From: Serratia quinivorans
GTDB lineage: Bacteria; Pseudomonadota; Gammaproteobacteria; Enterobacterales; Enterobacteriaceae
NCBI GenBank assembly: GCA_900457075.1
Contig: UGYN01000003.1
Location: 73,675 to 137,674, forward strand
Direction: 5' to 3'
DNA length: 64,000 bases
Part shown: piece after piece, positions 1-8,931 of the stretch
How positions within the stretch are numbered: position 1 is the stretch's first letter
Layout: each line of letters opens with the position of its first letter
Program-made: the position numbers and the translations under genes
Notes under the pieces: model-generated
The model's input: only the letters and a program-made list of their open reading frames with translations
Told to the model about the DNA's origin: nothing
The model's database searches: none

Positions 1-1026
1 CTCTGCACGACCATACCCGCGCTGGAACTCTCCAAGGGTGAAGCATCCAATATCGGTAAGCTGTACATTTCAGCCATCCGCATGACCATGGCCAGAGACC
101 TGGGCTGCGAGCTCGAAGGGATGATGAACGATGTACTGATCGTCAAAAAATACAGTGGTAAGTTCCCCTACCCGATCTCCATGGATGAGTTAGGTGCCTA
201 CTTTGGCCCGGGTATGGACAACCTGGCAAGCCAGATGCGAAGTCTGGGATATATGCTCATTGTTTCTGCCCAGGATATTCAGAGGTTTATCGCCGAACAC
301 AAAGGCGAATACATGACGGTAAACGCCAACCTGCTAACCAAGTGGTTCATGGCGCTGCAGGATGAAAAGGACACGTTCGAACTGGCCAGGATCACCGGAG
401 GTAAAGGGTATTATGCAGAACTGGGCTCAGTAGAACAGGCTGGCGGGTTTATTACGCCTAACTACGAAGATGCAGCCAATAACTATATTCGTGAAAAAGA
501 CCGGCTAGATCTTGGTGACTTGAAGGATATGAGCTCCGGTGAAGGCATGATTTCCTTTAAAAGCGCGCTGGTACCGAGTAATGCCATTTATATCCCGGAT
601 GACCAGAAAATGACGTCCTCACTACCGATGCGTATCAACCGTTTCATCGACGTGGAAACACCCACCGAAGCTGAGCTATTTACCCTGAACCCGTCATTAA
701 AGCGCAAATTACCGCCTGCCGCACAGGAGATCGATGGCATCCTTCAACGCCTCGAGCAGGCAATGGATACAACAACATCTGCTGGCATGATGGATCCCGT
801 ACTCAAACGCGTTGCTGCAGTGGCACTCGACCTGGACAACCGCGCCGACGTCAGTTATTCACCAACCCAACGTGGTGTGTTGCTGTTTGAAGCGGCCAGA
901 GAAGCTCTGCATCAGAACAAACGCAATTGGCGTCAGCTGCCAGCACCTCCTAAACCCATCCGCGTATCAAAAGAAGTCGCACAGTCATTGGCGAACGCCG
1001 GCACAAACGAAATCACTTTCCGCTAG
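1..1026 (+). CDS. trbC: TrbC-like conjugative coupling protein (IcmO/DotL type), C-terminal part
   Basis: The reading frame is open from the first base, so the gene starts before the window; 341 residues are visible. The protein resembles the C-terminal part of IncI1/R64 TrbC, the inner-membrane ATPase that couples the relaxosome to an I-type type IV secretion system (homologue of Legionella DotL/IcmO). A segment near visible residue 88 (GYMLIVSAQDIQRF) fits the late RecA-like motif of the family, followed by a hydrophilic tail. An internal ATG at base 82 is not the real start. It is followed after 10 bases by nuc, so they are probably cotranscribed. The family call is from recall of the R64 sequence, not from a search. 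Confidence 0.8.
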   Translation, partial: LCTTIPALELSKGEASNIGKLYISAIRMTMARDLGCELEGMMNDVLIVKKYSGKFPYPISMDELGAYFGPGMDNLASQMRSLGYMLIVSAQDIQRFIAEHKGEYMTVNANLLTKWFMALQDEKDTFELARITGGKGYYAELGSVEQAGGFITPNYEDAANNYIREKDRLDLGDLKDMSSGEGMISFKSALVPSNAIYIPDDQKMTSSLPMRINRFIDVETPTEAELFTLNPSLKRKLPPAAQEIDGILQRLEQAMDTTTSAGMMDPVLKRVAAVALDLDNRADVSYSPTQRGVLLFEAAREALHQNKRNWRQLPAPPKPIRVSKEVAQSLANAGTNEITFR

Positions 1027-1036
1027 AGAGAACCAC

Positions 1037-1573
1037 ATGCAACGCTCTGTTATTCGACCGCTCACACTAGCATGGCTGCTGGCGGTGCCATTCGTCTCGC
1101 TTCCCGTAAAGGCCTCACCAACATTCAGCGTAGGCTTTTCCCCTTCTCACTCAGCCAAAGCCGCCGTATTGGATGTGATTAACCAGGCACAACAGACGTT
1201 GAACGTCGAAGCCTATTCGTTTACTGATAAGGGTATCGCCAGGGCACTACTTGCCGCAAAAAAAAGAGGTGTCACCGTTAGAATTATCGCGGACCGCAAA
1301 GCCAACAGCGATAACTATACTGCAGTAACGTTTATGGCCAACAGTGGCCTCAACGTCCGCCTCAACGACAAATATGCTATATTTCACAACAAGATAATTC
1401 TGGCTGACGGTCATACCTTGCAAACCGGCAGTTACAACTACTCCTCAAGTGCGGATAAGCGCAATGCGGAGAATGTACTGGTAGTACGCAACCAACCCCA
1501 GTTGGTGACAGTCTATCAACAAGAATTCGAACGGCTATGGCTGGAAAGCCAACCACTTCCCCCTAACTACTGA
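1037..1573 (+). CDS. nuc: Phospholipase D-family endonuclease Nuc, exported
   Basis: 178 residues. An N-terminal signal peptide (hydrophobic stretch about residues 8-22 ending near VKASP) is followed by one PLD domain with the HKD motif HNKIILAD at about residue 118 and a downstream GSYNYSSSADKRNAEN segment, as in the small plasmid nucleases of the Nuc family, which cleave DNA as dimers sharing two HKD motifs. The ATG at 1037 follows a GAGAGA ribosome site; longer in-frame starts would overlap trbC. A nuc gene is commonly found at the end of IncI-type transfer regions. Its role in conjugation is not established. Confidence 0.85.
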   Translation: MQRSVIRPLTLAWLLAVPFVSLPVKASPTFSVGFSPSHSAKAAVLDVINQAQQTLNVEAYSFTDKGIARALLAAKKRGVTVRIIADRKANSDNYTAVTFMANSGLNVRLNDKYAIFHNKIILADGHTLQTGSYNYSSSADKRNAENVLVVRNQPQLVTVYQQEFERLWLESQPLPPNY

Positions 1574-1582
1574 GGCACCGGT

Positions 1583-1906
1583 ATGAGTGACAAAAGCCTG
1601 GACTATCGGCGCGGCTATACTGAACTGGTAAGGCTGTGTGCAATGATGTTGATGGCTCTGACGGAAACAGAGTCCAGGGAAGATGACACCAGACCGGTGT
1701 TGACAACTGAGCGGGCGGAGAACCTGCGTGATGAGTGCACCAGATTGCTTAATCTCTTTGTCGCCCAGGAACAATTCGATGTCGATAAACACGATGCGAT
1801 TATGCACCGTATGATGGCCATATTCACTGAGATAAACGGCAACGACAGTAACGCCTGGCTAACTTACCAACCGGCGCTGCAACAGCTGCAAAAACACCTC
1901 GACTGA
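1583..1906 (+). CDS. Hypothetical protein of the transfer operon
   Basis: 107 residues, mostly helical and charged, with no signal peptide or membrane segment. It starts 9 bases after nuc, so it is probably in the same transcript as trbC and nuc. I do not recognise the family. Sequence around residues 46-70 (ENLRDECTRLLNLF) suggests an amphipathic helix. An overlapping minus-strand frame is judged to be a shadow because this frame follows the operon spacing and direction. Confidence 0.6.
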   Translation: MSDKSLDYRRGYTELVRLCAMMLMALTETESREDDTRPVLTTERAENLRDECTRLLNLFVAQEQFDVDKHDAIMHRMMAIFTEINGNDSNAWLTYQPALQQLQKHLD

Positions 1907-1941
1907 ACTGTATTAGTTTAGACTTGACCTGACAAAGCTAA

Positions 1942-1981
1942 GGCACAGAGCCAGACTCAATCTTACAGGCAGCTCTGTGCC
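1942..1981 (+). terminator. Hairpin after the trbC-nuc operon
   Basis: A perfect 10-bp inverted repeat (GGCACAGAGC / GCTCTGTGCC) with a 20-base loop lies 36 bases after the last gene of the operon. No T-run follows, so intrinsic termination is uncertain; it may only be a processing or stability hairpin. Confidence 0.35.
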
Positions 1982-2049
1982 AAAAGCTGACAAAATAACA
2001 TCAGGAAATATTTAAGTTCCGCACAAGTCTTATTAAAGCTGGGATAATG

Positions 2050-2139
2050 TCACCGCCCGGAGGCCTTATCTCCCCGAAGGGTCATGACCGTGCTGTGCAC
2101 GATGGCGACGACCTTTCCATCGTAGCGGTTGCTGCTCAT
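2050..2139 (-). CDS. Possible 29-residue peptide
   Basis: A short frame beginning MSSNRYDGKVVAIVHSTV has a strong ribosome site (GGGAGG five bases before the ATG). It lies just downstream of the TSUP exporter gene on the same strand. No family recognised. It could be a small gene or the decayed end of a longer one. Confidence 0.25.
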   Translation of the reverse strand: MSSNRYDGKVVAIVHSTVMTLRGDKASGR

Positions 2140-2186
2140 TGCATCCTCCCGGTTGTTGCTGCATCCTGTCCTACAGGTCTGATGAA

Positions 2187-2927
2187 TCAAACAAAGGGGC
2201 GTGAAATCAACTCCATTCCGAGCACAATCAGAAACAGGAGAAAACACTGCCTGAAACGTTTGGCACTAATGCTCGCCCGCACCTTCTGCCCCAGCCACAT
2301 CCCAACCAAAGCAGACAATATAGATAAAAAGGACAGTGAAAACTGCTCTACCCTGAAAGCATCATGTAGATAAAGCCCCACGGCCAGCGCCACGGTAGAA
2401 ACTGTGAATGACAGCCCCAGGGCCTGAACGAGTTCATCTTTACTGAAGCGAAGCGACTGAAGAAAGGGAACGGCTGGCATAACGAATACGCCTGTCGCAC
2501 CGGTGATTATACCTGTCACGCCGCCAATAACCGGGGAAAGCCATTTCTCCCTGGCTTGAGAAACCGTAAACGACGGTGAAACCAGCGCAAATGCAGCGTA
2601 AACGATTAAAGCCACGCCCAGAGCGAATGCTGACCAGGCTGGATTAATGGTGATAAGAAGCGAAGATGCTGACACTGTACCAGCTACAATAAGCAGCATC
2701 ATCAGCCACAGACGGCTGATAATCAGCCTTACTGAGGGGCCGGTAAAAAGCTGCAGCATATTCGTCACGAAAGAAGGAATTACCAACAATACCGCCGCGT
2801 TCGGAAGTGGCATAAACATGCCAAGCAGCCCCATTGCTACTGTTGGCAGTCCCATTCCGGTCACACCTTTTACAAAACCGGCAAGGATAAATACTAATGA
2901 AAGGTAGATATACAGCTGTTCGCTCAC
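2187..2927 (-). CDS. TSUP (TauE/SafE) family membrane exporter
   Basis: 246 residues with about eight hydrophobic segments and the glycine-rich N-terminal signature of the family (LAGFVKGVTGMGLPTVAMG), which recurs in the second half around GGVTGIITGATGVFVMP. This twofold layout is typical of sulfite/sulfonate/organic-anion exporters of the TSUP family, which act in the inner membrane. The substrate cannot be told from sequence. The gene diverges from the LysR-type regulator at 3042, with a 114-base shared control region; that regulator is its likely controller. Confidence 0.85.
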   Translation of the reverse strand: MSEQLYIYLSLVFILAGFVKGVTGMGLPTVAMGLLGMFMPLPNAAVLLVIPSFVTNMLQLFTGPSVRLIISRLWLMMLLIVAGTVSASSLLITINPAWSAFALGVALIVYAAFALVSPSFTVSQAREKWLSPVIGGVTGIITGATGVFVMPAVPFLQSLRFSKDELVQALGLSFTVSTVALAVGLYLHDAFRVEQFSLSFLSILSALVGMWLGQKVRASISAKRFRQCFLLFLIVLGMELISRPFV

Positions 2928-3041
2928 AAAGTTTTCCCTGACATAGGATTTTCAGTGATTCAATCATCTCACCTGTTAGTAGACAATCTGGTTTAAGCGG
3001 GCCATGCTTCGGATAACCCGAAGGATGAGGTAAAAATCCCT

Positions 3042-3932
3042 ATGAGACTGGATCTTTATGATTTGAAACTTGTCGTCTGTATCGCTGATGCCGGAAGCAT
3101 TACCCATGGTGCGCGATGTGCCAACCTGGCCATTGGTTCGGCCAGTGAGAGACTTAAAAACATAGAGGACGATACCGGGGTGAAGCTGTTTTCACGACAT
3201 CCAAGGGGCGTCAGCCTTACAGAAGCTGGTGAGGTCCTCGTACGCCATTCCCGGGAAATACTCTCCCAGCAGGAGCGGCTTAAAGCTGAGCTCGGCGCTT
3301 ATGCAAAAGGAGTCAGAGGAAAAATAAAGTTATATGCCAATACCTCAGCGATGGCTGAGTATCTACCCGGCAGGCTTGCAAAGTGGCTTTCAGTGCACCC
3401 GGATGTGACCATTGAGCTGGAAGAGAGAACAAGTGCGGATATCATTAACAGTATAAGTAATGGTATAGCTGAAGCAGGACTCGTTTCAGATGCAGTAGAC
3501 GCCCAGGAACTCATGCTTGAACCAATGACAGATGACAGGCTTGCTCTTATCGTCCCCCCCTCTCACCCGTTTGAACGCAGAGATAAAATCTCTTTCTCTG
3601 ATGTGATCACAGAGCCTTTCATTGGTTTATACCCCGGTAGTGCGCTGCAGGACTACATCAATGAGCATGCCGAAGACCTTGGCCATCCACTGGCTTATCG
3701 CGTCAGAATGAGCAGTTTTGAAGGGATTGGTGAGATGGTCAGTAGCAGTATTGGCGTAGGGGTTCTTCCTGTATCAGTAGCTGAACGCTTCAGTAAAAAA
3801 TTTCATTACCATATATTGCCGCTAACCGATCAATGGGCACGGCGGCGAATCTGCATTTGCTATAAAACACCGGATTCACTGAGCCCAGCCATGAGAGAAT
3901 TGATCGATTTTCTCAGAGTACAAGATTTATAA
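3042..3932 (+). CDS. LysR-family transcriptional regulator
   Basis: 296 residues, standard length. The winged HTH occupies about residues 1-60 (MRLDLYDLKLVVCIADAGSI, then ASERLKNIEDDTGVKLFSRHPRGVSLTEAG), followed by a periplasmic-binding-protein-like effector domain from about residue 90. The ATG follows an AAGGATGAGG ribosome site. Divergent placement next to the TSUP exporter gene suggests it regulates that gene in response to a small-molecule effector, which is unknown. Confidence 0.9.
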   Translation: MRLDLYDLKLVVCIADAGSITHGARCANLAIGSASERLKNIEDDTGVKLFSRHPRGVSLTEAGEVLVRHSREILSQQERLKAELGAYAKGVRGKIKLYANTSAMAEYLPGRLAKWLSVHPDVTIELEERTSADIINSISNGIAEAGLVSDAVDAQELMLEPMTDDRLALIVPPSHPFERRDKISFSDVITEPFIGLYPGSALQDYINEHAEDLGHPLAYRVRMSSFEGIGEMVSSSIGVGVLPVSVAERFSKKFHYHILPLTDQWARRRICICYKTPDSLSPAMRELIDFLRVQDL

Positions 3933-4274
3933 ATTTCCCTGTTATGCCAGATTAACGCTGTCCTACTCAGTCTCAGGTGGTGTTAAAAAAGTAGTTCAAG
4001 TCATGTCGTGATCAATTGTGGGTAAAACTGCGAACTTCCGCTTCTCGCTCACAGCAGACCTTTAGCTCTGTTACCTTGTCCACTCCGTGCCAACAGCGGA
4101 AGTTGCCTGTGAATCCAATCCTTCAGGCCGTCCCGCATTTTCACTCATGAATTTCCTGTTCATCGCTTACCCATGCCGATGGCTTCACTAATGCACATGC
4201 ATACTTCGGCAACAGCCGAAGCAACATGCCTCAGTCATCATTAAACTGTCCGAAAATCATCGATGGAGTGGACC
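3933..4274. other. Intergenic region upstream of the ABM operon
   Basis: No gene is supported. Two inverted repeats are visible: AACTTCCGCT (4033-4042) with AGCGGAAGTT (4095-4104), and a tight hairpin CTTCGGC-AACA-GCCGAAG at 4204-4221. The latter lies about 50 bases before the ABM gene and could be an operator or leader structure. The upper part may be debris from an old insertion. Confidence 0.4.
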
Positions 4275-4595
4275 ATGATTGCAGTACTTTTTGAGGCAGA
4301 TGCTCTGCCAGAAGCTCAGGAAAGATATCTTCAGCTTGCTTCGGAGCTGAAGCCTCTTTTATCCCACACGCCTGGGTTTGGGTTTATCTCGATTGAGCGT
4401 TATCAGAGCCTGACAACGCCCGGAAAGATTCTTTCTCTGTCCTGGTGGGAAGATGAGGAGTCTGTAGCCGGATGGAAGCAAAATGTGATGCATCAGGCAG
4501 CGCAGAAAGAAGGCAGGCAGTCGATTTTTTCATTCTACAGAATACGGGTAGCCTGCGTATTCCGTGATTACTCTTCTGACAAGGTAACAAACTAG
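4275..4595 (+). CDS. Antibiotic biosynthesis monooxygenase (ABM) domain protein
   Basis: 106 residues. One ferredoxin-like ABM domain: MIAVLFEADALPEAQERYLQ at the start, then a central helix and LSLSWWEDEESVAGWKQN at about residue 55, typical of small dimeric heme/quinone-modifying monooxygenase-like proteins. The ATG at 4275 is preferred over an in-frame ATG at 4263 because GGAGTGG lies between them at ribosome-site distance. One base separates its stop from the next gene, so it heads a three-gene operon (ABM, ACT, ArsR-type). The biochemical reaction cannot be assigned. Confidence 0.8.
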   Translation: MIAVLFEADALPEAQERYLQLASELKPLLSHTPGFGFISIERYQSLTTPGKILSLSWWEDEESVAGWKQNVMHQAAQKEGRQSIFSFYRIRVACVFRDYSSDKVTN

Positions 4596-4596
4596 C

Positions 4597-4989
4597 ATGT
4601 ATGATATTCACGTTATTCTCAAAAATAGCCCGGGTTCACTTGGTTCACTGGGCAGTGTGCTGGGCGAAAACGGAGTGGGACTTGAAGGCGGTGGTGTATT
4701 CACAACACCTGAGGCCGGACATGCACACTTTTTGGTTGAAGACGGTGAAAAAGCCCGCAGGGTGCTGACTGAAGCCGGTTTTGAAATCTGCAACGTGTGT
4801 CGTCCTCTGTTAAGAAAATTACCTCAGGAACGACCGGGTGAGTTGGGAGAAATAGCGGACACAATTTCCCGGAACGGCATTAATATTCTGGTACAGTACA
4901 GCGACCACAGCAACCGGCTAATTCTCATTACAGATGATGATATCCGGGCAGCTGAAGTAACCCAAAAATGGGCAATACCTCTTGAATGA
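4597..4989 (+). CDS. ACT-domain protein, tandem ACT
   Basis: 130 residues with two ACT-like halves. The first begins MYDIHVILKNSPGSLGSLGS and the second about residue 70 around RPGELGEIADTISRNGINIL; both show the glycine-containing turn after the first strand that binds amino acids in ACT regulators. No catalytic domain is attached, so it is probably a ligand sensor. Its stop codon overlaps the next start (ATGA), indicating translational coupling with the ArsR-type gene. Confidence 0.8.
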   Translation: MYDIHVILKNSPGSLGSLGSVLGENGVGLEGGGVFTTPEAGHAHFLVEDGEKARRVLTEAGFEICNVCRPLLRKLPQERPGELGEIADTISRNGINILVQYSDHSNRLILITDDDIRAAEVTQKWAIPLE

Positions 4990-5696
4990 AGCTCCTTAAA
5001 ACACAGCGCGACAATGAGCAGGATGATGTTCTTGAAACATCAATGGCAATGGTAGCTTCTGCCCTGTCTGACCCTTCAAGGGTCAGCATCCTGTGCGCCC
5101 TGATGGATGGGCGCGCGTGGACAGCCACCGAACTCAGCATAGTGGCTGGCATAGCAGCCTCGACAACCAGCGGGCATCTGAACCGACTTCTCAGCAACGG
5201 TCTGATCATTTGCCTGACGCAGGGACGTCATCGGTATTACAGCCTTGCGGGCCATCATATCGCGGGACTGCTGGAAAACCTGATGGGAGTTTCTATGCGT
5301 ACTCATAAGACCCACGCTTCAAGTACGCCGGTATATTTGCGTTACGCACGCACCTGCTATGACCATCTGGCAGGCGAGCTTGCTGTCAGCATTTATGAGT
5401 TTATGCTGCGGGAGAAATGGCTTGAAGCTGATGGCTCGGAACTGACATCAGCCGGCAAAATGCATTTTGAGAGAATTGGCGTCTTGCTTAACTCACGTAC
5501 GCGCCGCAAGCCCTGCTGCCCTTGTCTGGACTGGAGTGAACGACGTTTCCACCTTGGCGGTAATGCTGGCTCGGCACTGCTTACGCTTTTCCTTCAAAAA
5601 GAATGGATAACGCGTACACCGGGATATCGTGAAGTGAACGTGACCGATTCAGGCAGGGTTGCAATGTATCGGCTTTTTGAGCTGAAAATCACCTGA
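4986..5696 (+). CDS. ArsR-family winged-helix regulator with C-terminal extension
   Basis: 236 residues, about twice the length of simple ArsR repressors. The N-terminal half holds the winged HTH (ALSDPSRVSILCALMDG, TATELSIVAGIAASTTSGHL, LIICLTQGRHRYYSLAG). The second half contains a CCPCLDW segment at about residue 173 that could bind metal, though the role is inferred only. It overlaps the ACT gene by four bases and closes the operon. Likely an autoregulator; the ligand is unknown. Confidence 0.85.
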   Translation: MKLLKTQRDNEQDDVLETSMAMVASALSDPSRVSILCALMDGRAWTATELSIVAGIAASTTSGHLNRLLSNGLIICLTQGRHRYYSLAGHHIAGLLENLMGVSMRTHKTHASSTPVYLRYARTCYDHLAGELAVSIYEFMLREKWLEADGSELTSAGKMHFERIGVLLNSRTRRKPCCPCLDWSERRFHLGGNAGSALLTLFLQKEWITRTPGYREVNVTDSGRVAMYRLFELKIT

Positions 5697-5869
5697 TCTT
5701 AAGTCCTGTACCGGTTACTTTGATCAAGAGACTTAAGATGCTCTCGTTTTACATACCCATTTCACGTAAAAAGGTCCGCTGTCGCTCAAAGCCGACTGTC
5801 AGATAAGATTGTGTTCTATCCGCGGGAACTGTCAGTTCAGGTCTGAGCTAATACAACTGAAGACCCAAT

Positions 5870-5907
5870 AAAAAGCCGGCGCAGTGAAAAATGCAGCCGG
5901 CTTTTTT
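5870..5907. terminator. Bidirectional intrinsic terminator
   Basis: AAAAAGCCGGC at 5870-5880 pairs with GCCGGCTTTTT at 5896-5906. It has T-runs on both strands and lies between the ends of the converging ArsR-type gene (plus) and nikB (minus), so it probably serves both. Confidence 0.8.
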
Positions 5908-5918
5908 CGTTGTAACGA

Positions 5919-7874
5919 TCACTGTTGAGGACGATATCCCGAGCGGGGTTTGCTCTGTTCGACATCGGGTTGTTCAGCGGCAGAAGGTGTATGTTGCCCG
6001 TCGCCCGTTGAAATAGCCTGAGAATACGCGTCATAACCTGCCATCATTCGTTGTTGCGGATCACTCAATGGCAGAGGCTCCTCCCCTCCCTCATTGAACC
6101 AACGCACCATAGAACACGCCTGCTGAACAAAATCAAATTCACCCTCAAACTTAAGATGCTCCCCACTTTTATTCTCTGCCAATGCCATCCCGCCGGCGAT
6201 ATGCTCACCTTCATTCACGCGATGATCACCCACTTCGATCCGCTCACCTTTATCCTGAAGCTCGACAAACCCATCACGCACATACTGTACCGTCCCATCA
6301 CGTGTAACCTGTGTGGCATAACCTTCTAATGCAAAGGCCGGTGTATCGTCAGCCACGGCGCACACAATGCTGTTGGTTGATATCGGTCCGGTACGTTGTG
6401 TCCGTTTCATGCGATACGCAAATGCACGCAGCTGAGCGATGGCGGCTTGATCATGACTCAAGGCCTGCTGCTCAACCCATTCACGGTAAGACAGTCGACG
6501 GTTAGCGGGATCGGCTTTGAAGGCCGCCCGTTCGTCCTTAACCGCGAGACGCAATGCTGCCATGGCTTTCATGCGTTCGACTTCAATAATGTGGTACGTC
6601 AATTTCCGCAACAACGGATCGCCAATGGCGACTCTTGCTCGCGCCTTCTGCCAGGCAAAACGTTTTGACTCATTCTGGTAGCGTCGTTTGACGACACTTG
6701 CATCTAACTTTGGTCGTTTCCAGGCGTGTTTATACGCCTGGTAACGTGCTTTCAAATCTGTACGAGCATCTGCTCTCGCCAGACGGCGCTCGAGCCGGGC
6801 TGTCAAATCACGCGCATGCAATGTTGGCTCATACCGGAACTCATGCACAATGGCATCAGTCGCTGTCGTAGTGTGATCTTTAGTATAGGTACCCACATTT
6901 TCCAGGGGCTGGAACTGACCCAGATCTTTCTCCAGACAACCCAGCGTAAGGTCAGGATGAACGCTACTTGCCCTCACCGGAGGAAGCTCAGGATTGTCGA
7001 TAGAATAGATGGCCAGCCCTTTCCCTTTCGGTTTCAACGCTAACCCGGCATTAACCAAAATGCGGTGAACATCCTTCCACATCAGATTAGGATCGGCCAT
7101 AGCCTCATCAATTTTAAACCCACATTCAGTGACGGCGTAGGTATGGAGGCTTTCAACATCGGCGTAATACTCCAGTGCCTTGGCACCAGAGGGAGTCAGA
7201 CTTTTCTCGCGTTTGGATCGAACAATTTCGCCCTGCTCGTTAACTGCAAAGAACCCGTTCGTCGGTGTCCAGTTGTACTTGAGTTCTAGTTCACGTGCCG
7301 CTTGCTGCAGACGTATGCGAGTGAAAGAATCATCGGCTGCTTTATAAGTCTCAGGGTGAATACGGTTGGCAGCAACGTGGCAATGGATGTTGTTCGTATC
7401 GGTATGGATCGCCGCGACGTACTGGTGTTCTGACATTCCCAGTGCCGATAAACTGTGACGAACACTATCAAAGATGTGTTCCGTTGACGGGTTATCTGTT
7501 TCTGGCCATGACAGGAAATAATGCAGCACGGGATCCTTGCAACGCGTGTTCTGCAGTGCGACTGCATTCATCTCGACCGATGCAGTCGTGATGTTGAAGC
7601 AGTTCGTCTCACACATGACGCCATCAAACATCACCTGGGTATGACCGTGAGGATCAGCATGCATGATTTGCTGCAAGTCCGCATCGCCATTACGACTGAT
7701 GTAATCAACGAGGTGGTTAAAGATAGCGTCTTTCGAACGAGGGCGTCGCCAGCCTGGGTGCTCGGGTTCCAGTGGAGTGTTGGGTTTATCTTCGTCGCGG
7801 ACAACGGTATAGGCGACCAGCTGTAAGAAGCTGCTCTTGCCATCACGCCGTTTTTCCGGGATTCGAATAATCAT
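5919..7874 (-). CDS. nikB: Conjugative relaxase, MOBP / NikB type
   Basis: 651 residues. The relaxase domain is N-terminal: AYTVVRDED near residue 21 gives a candidate catalytic tyrosine (Tyr22), and AIHTDTNNIHCHVAANRIHP at residues 155-174 is the metal-binding three-histidine motif. It would nick oriT and stay bound to the 5' end of the transferred strand. The C-terminal half is basic and helical, then acidic. R64 NikB is longer (about 900 residues), so this is a shorter relative. It starts 10 bases after nikA and ends at a strong terminator. Confidence 0.9.
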   Translation of the reverse strand: MIIRIPEKRRDGKSSFLQLVAYTVVRDEDKPNTPLEPEHPGWRRPRSKDAIFNHLVDYISRNGDADLQQIMHADPHGHTQVMFDGVMCETNCFNITTASVEMNAVALQNTRCKDPVLHYFLSWPETDNPSTEHIFDSVRHSLSALGMSEHQYVAAIHTDTNNIHCHVAANRIHPETYKAADDSFTRIRLQQAARELELKYNWTPTNGFFAVNEQGEIVRSKREKSLTPSGAKALEYYADVESLHTYAVTECGFKIDEAMADPNLMWKDVHRILVNAGLALKPKGKGLAIYSIDNPELPPVRASSVHPDLTLGCLEKDLGQFQPLENVGTYTKDHTTTATDAIVHEFRYEPTLHARDLTARLERRLARADARTDLKARYQAYKHAWKRPKLDASVVKRRYQNESKRFAWQKARARVAIGDPLLRKLTYHIIEVERMKAMAALRLAVKDERAAFKADPANRRLSYREWVEQQALSHDQAAIAQLRAFAYRMKRTQRTGPISTNSIVCAVADDTPAFALEGYATQVTRDGTVQYVRDGFVELQDKGERIEVGDHRVNEGEHIAGGMALAENKSGEHLKFEGEFDFVQQACSMVRWFNEGGEEPLPLSDPQQRMMAGYDAYSQAISTGDGQHTPSAAEQPDVEQSKPRSGYRPQQ

Positions 7875-7884
7875 GCTGTCAAAC

Positions 7885-8190
7885 TCACTCCATACCCACT
7901 TTTAATATTGCCTTCTGAATCGCCATCAACACATCAGAATACTCTTTACTCATCACCCCGCCGCCCTCTTTAAACAAGTGCTTTTGCAAGCCACCAAGAC
8001 GCCGGAGCTCCATAATCAGCTCTGTATCACACTTGGCCTCTATACGACGACCGAGCGCGCTACGAAGCATGAAGGCACCTATGCTGAGGCCTGCAGCGTC
8101 AGCCTTCTTCATGACGGCATCTTTATCTTCGGGAAAACAACGAATGCTGGGAAGCAGGGCTGTTCTGTTCCGGCTTTCGCTTTTACTCAT
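7885..8190 (-). CDS. nikA: NikA-like relaxosome accessory protein (MobC family)
   Basis: 101 residues. An N-terminal ribbon-helix-helix-like segment (NRTALLPSIRCFPEDKDAVMKKADAAGLSIGAFML is split across residues 7-41) is followed by LRRLGGLQKHLFKEGGG, the conserved block of MobC/NikA proteins. It binds repeats beside the nick site and recruits the relaxase. The gene lies between oriT and nikB, as in IncI1 plasmids. Confidence 0.85.
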   Translation of the reverse strand: MSKSESRNRTALLPSIRCFPEDKDAVMKKADAAGLSIGAFMLRSALGRRIEAKCDTELIMELRRLGGLQKHLFKEGGGVMSKEYSDVLMAIQKAILKVGME

Positions 8191-8230
8191 GGTGAGTTTT
8201 CCCTTCTAGTCTCGTCAGAAAACAGTCTCG

Positions 8231-8315
8231 TGGGGTGTCGGGGCTCTGCCCTGACCCAGCGTTTTGTTGAACCGACTGCGTGCAGGCGGTGCTACAAAAC
8301 ACATCTGGTCCCGTC
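8231..8315. other. oriT: Origin of transfer (oriT), IncI1-like
   Basis: Two imperfect inverted repeats lie just upstream of nikA: GTCGGGGC/GCCCTGAC at 8237-8255 and ACCGACTGC/GCAGGCGGT at 8271-8290. They are followed by ACACATCTGGTCCCG at 8299-8313. The last motif resembles the R64 nick region (CATCCTG followed by TCCCG), differing at two or three bases. Position next to nikA and the order repeat, repeat, nick match R64 from memory. The nick point, probably just after CATCTG (8302-8307), is inferred. Confidence 0.75.
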
Positions 8316-8458
8316 TTTGAAACCGGATATCTGTATTATGGCTGATGTCGCCTGTTTTGTCATTACACCATGGGAGAACTTTTTCTGGAGTTGTGCTCGT
8401 TGAAGGCATTCGTATACTATTGTCGTTATTGAGATTAATGAGAATGGAGACCTTGAAC

Positions 8459-8800
8459 ATGGCAGCAAAAAATCAGTACAGCTCAGAGCAATTAGAATTG
8501 GCTAAAGTTCAGCTTGATGAGCTTCCAGATTTGAGCAAAGAAAGACTCACTGGAAAAGAAATTCTGGAAGGATTGAAAGACAAAATCATTGTATTGGCTA
8601 CGCAAAAAGGGTACACCGCTAAGGACATTAAATCCGCCCTGGAAGCATGCGAGATCACAGTCAGTGAACGTTCCATTCAGGACATTATAAAAAGCACAGT
8701 TTCCTCGAAGAGAAGAACAGCAACACCACGTAAGTTGAAAACGATAAATAATGCACAACCTGATTCAGTTAAGAGTGGTAACTCGGCGGCACAAAACTAA
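8459..8800 (+). CDS. oriT-adjacent HTH protein, probable mobilization accessory
   Basis: 113 residues from the ATG at 8459, chosen because GGAGA lies eight bases upstream; a longer frame exists but overlaps oriT. Residues 42-80 (ATQKGYTAKDIKSALEACEI, then TVSERSIQDIIKS) look like a DNA-binding helix-turn-helix, and the tail is basic and Ser/Thr rich. It diverges from nikA across oriT, the usual position for accessory oriT-binding proteins. I do not recognise the exact family. Confidence 0.65.
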   Translation: MAAKNQYSSEQLELAKVQLDELPDLSKERLTGKEILEGLKDKIIVLATQKGYTAKDIKSALEACEITVSERSIQDIIKSTVSSKRRTATPRKLKTINNAQPDSVKSGNSAAQN

Positions 8801-8931
8801 AAATTATCTGGTTACGATTCAATATCGTGACCAGATGAAAGGTAAAATGTATGCACAAAGATGGATTTAGCTGAGATGTGTACAGCATTCTCCTTTAGCA
8901 CTCGATGTGCTTAAGGAGAATAAGAGGATTT

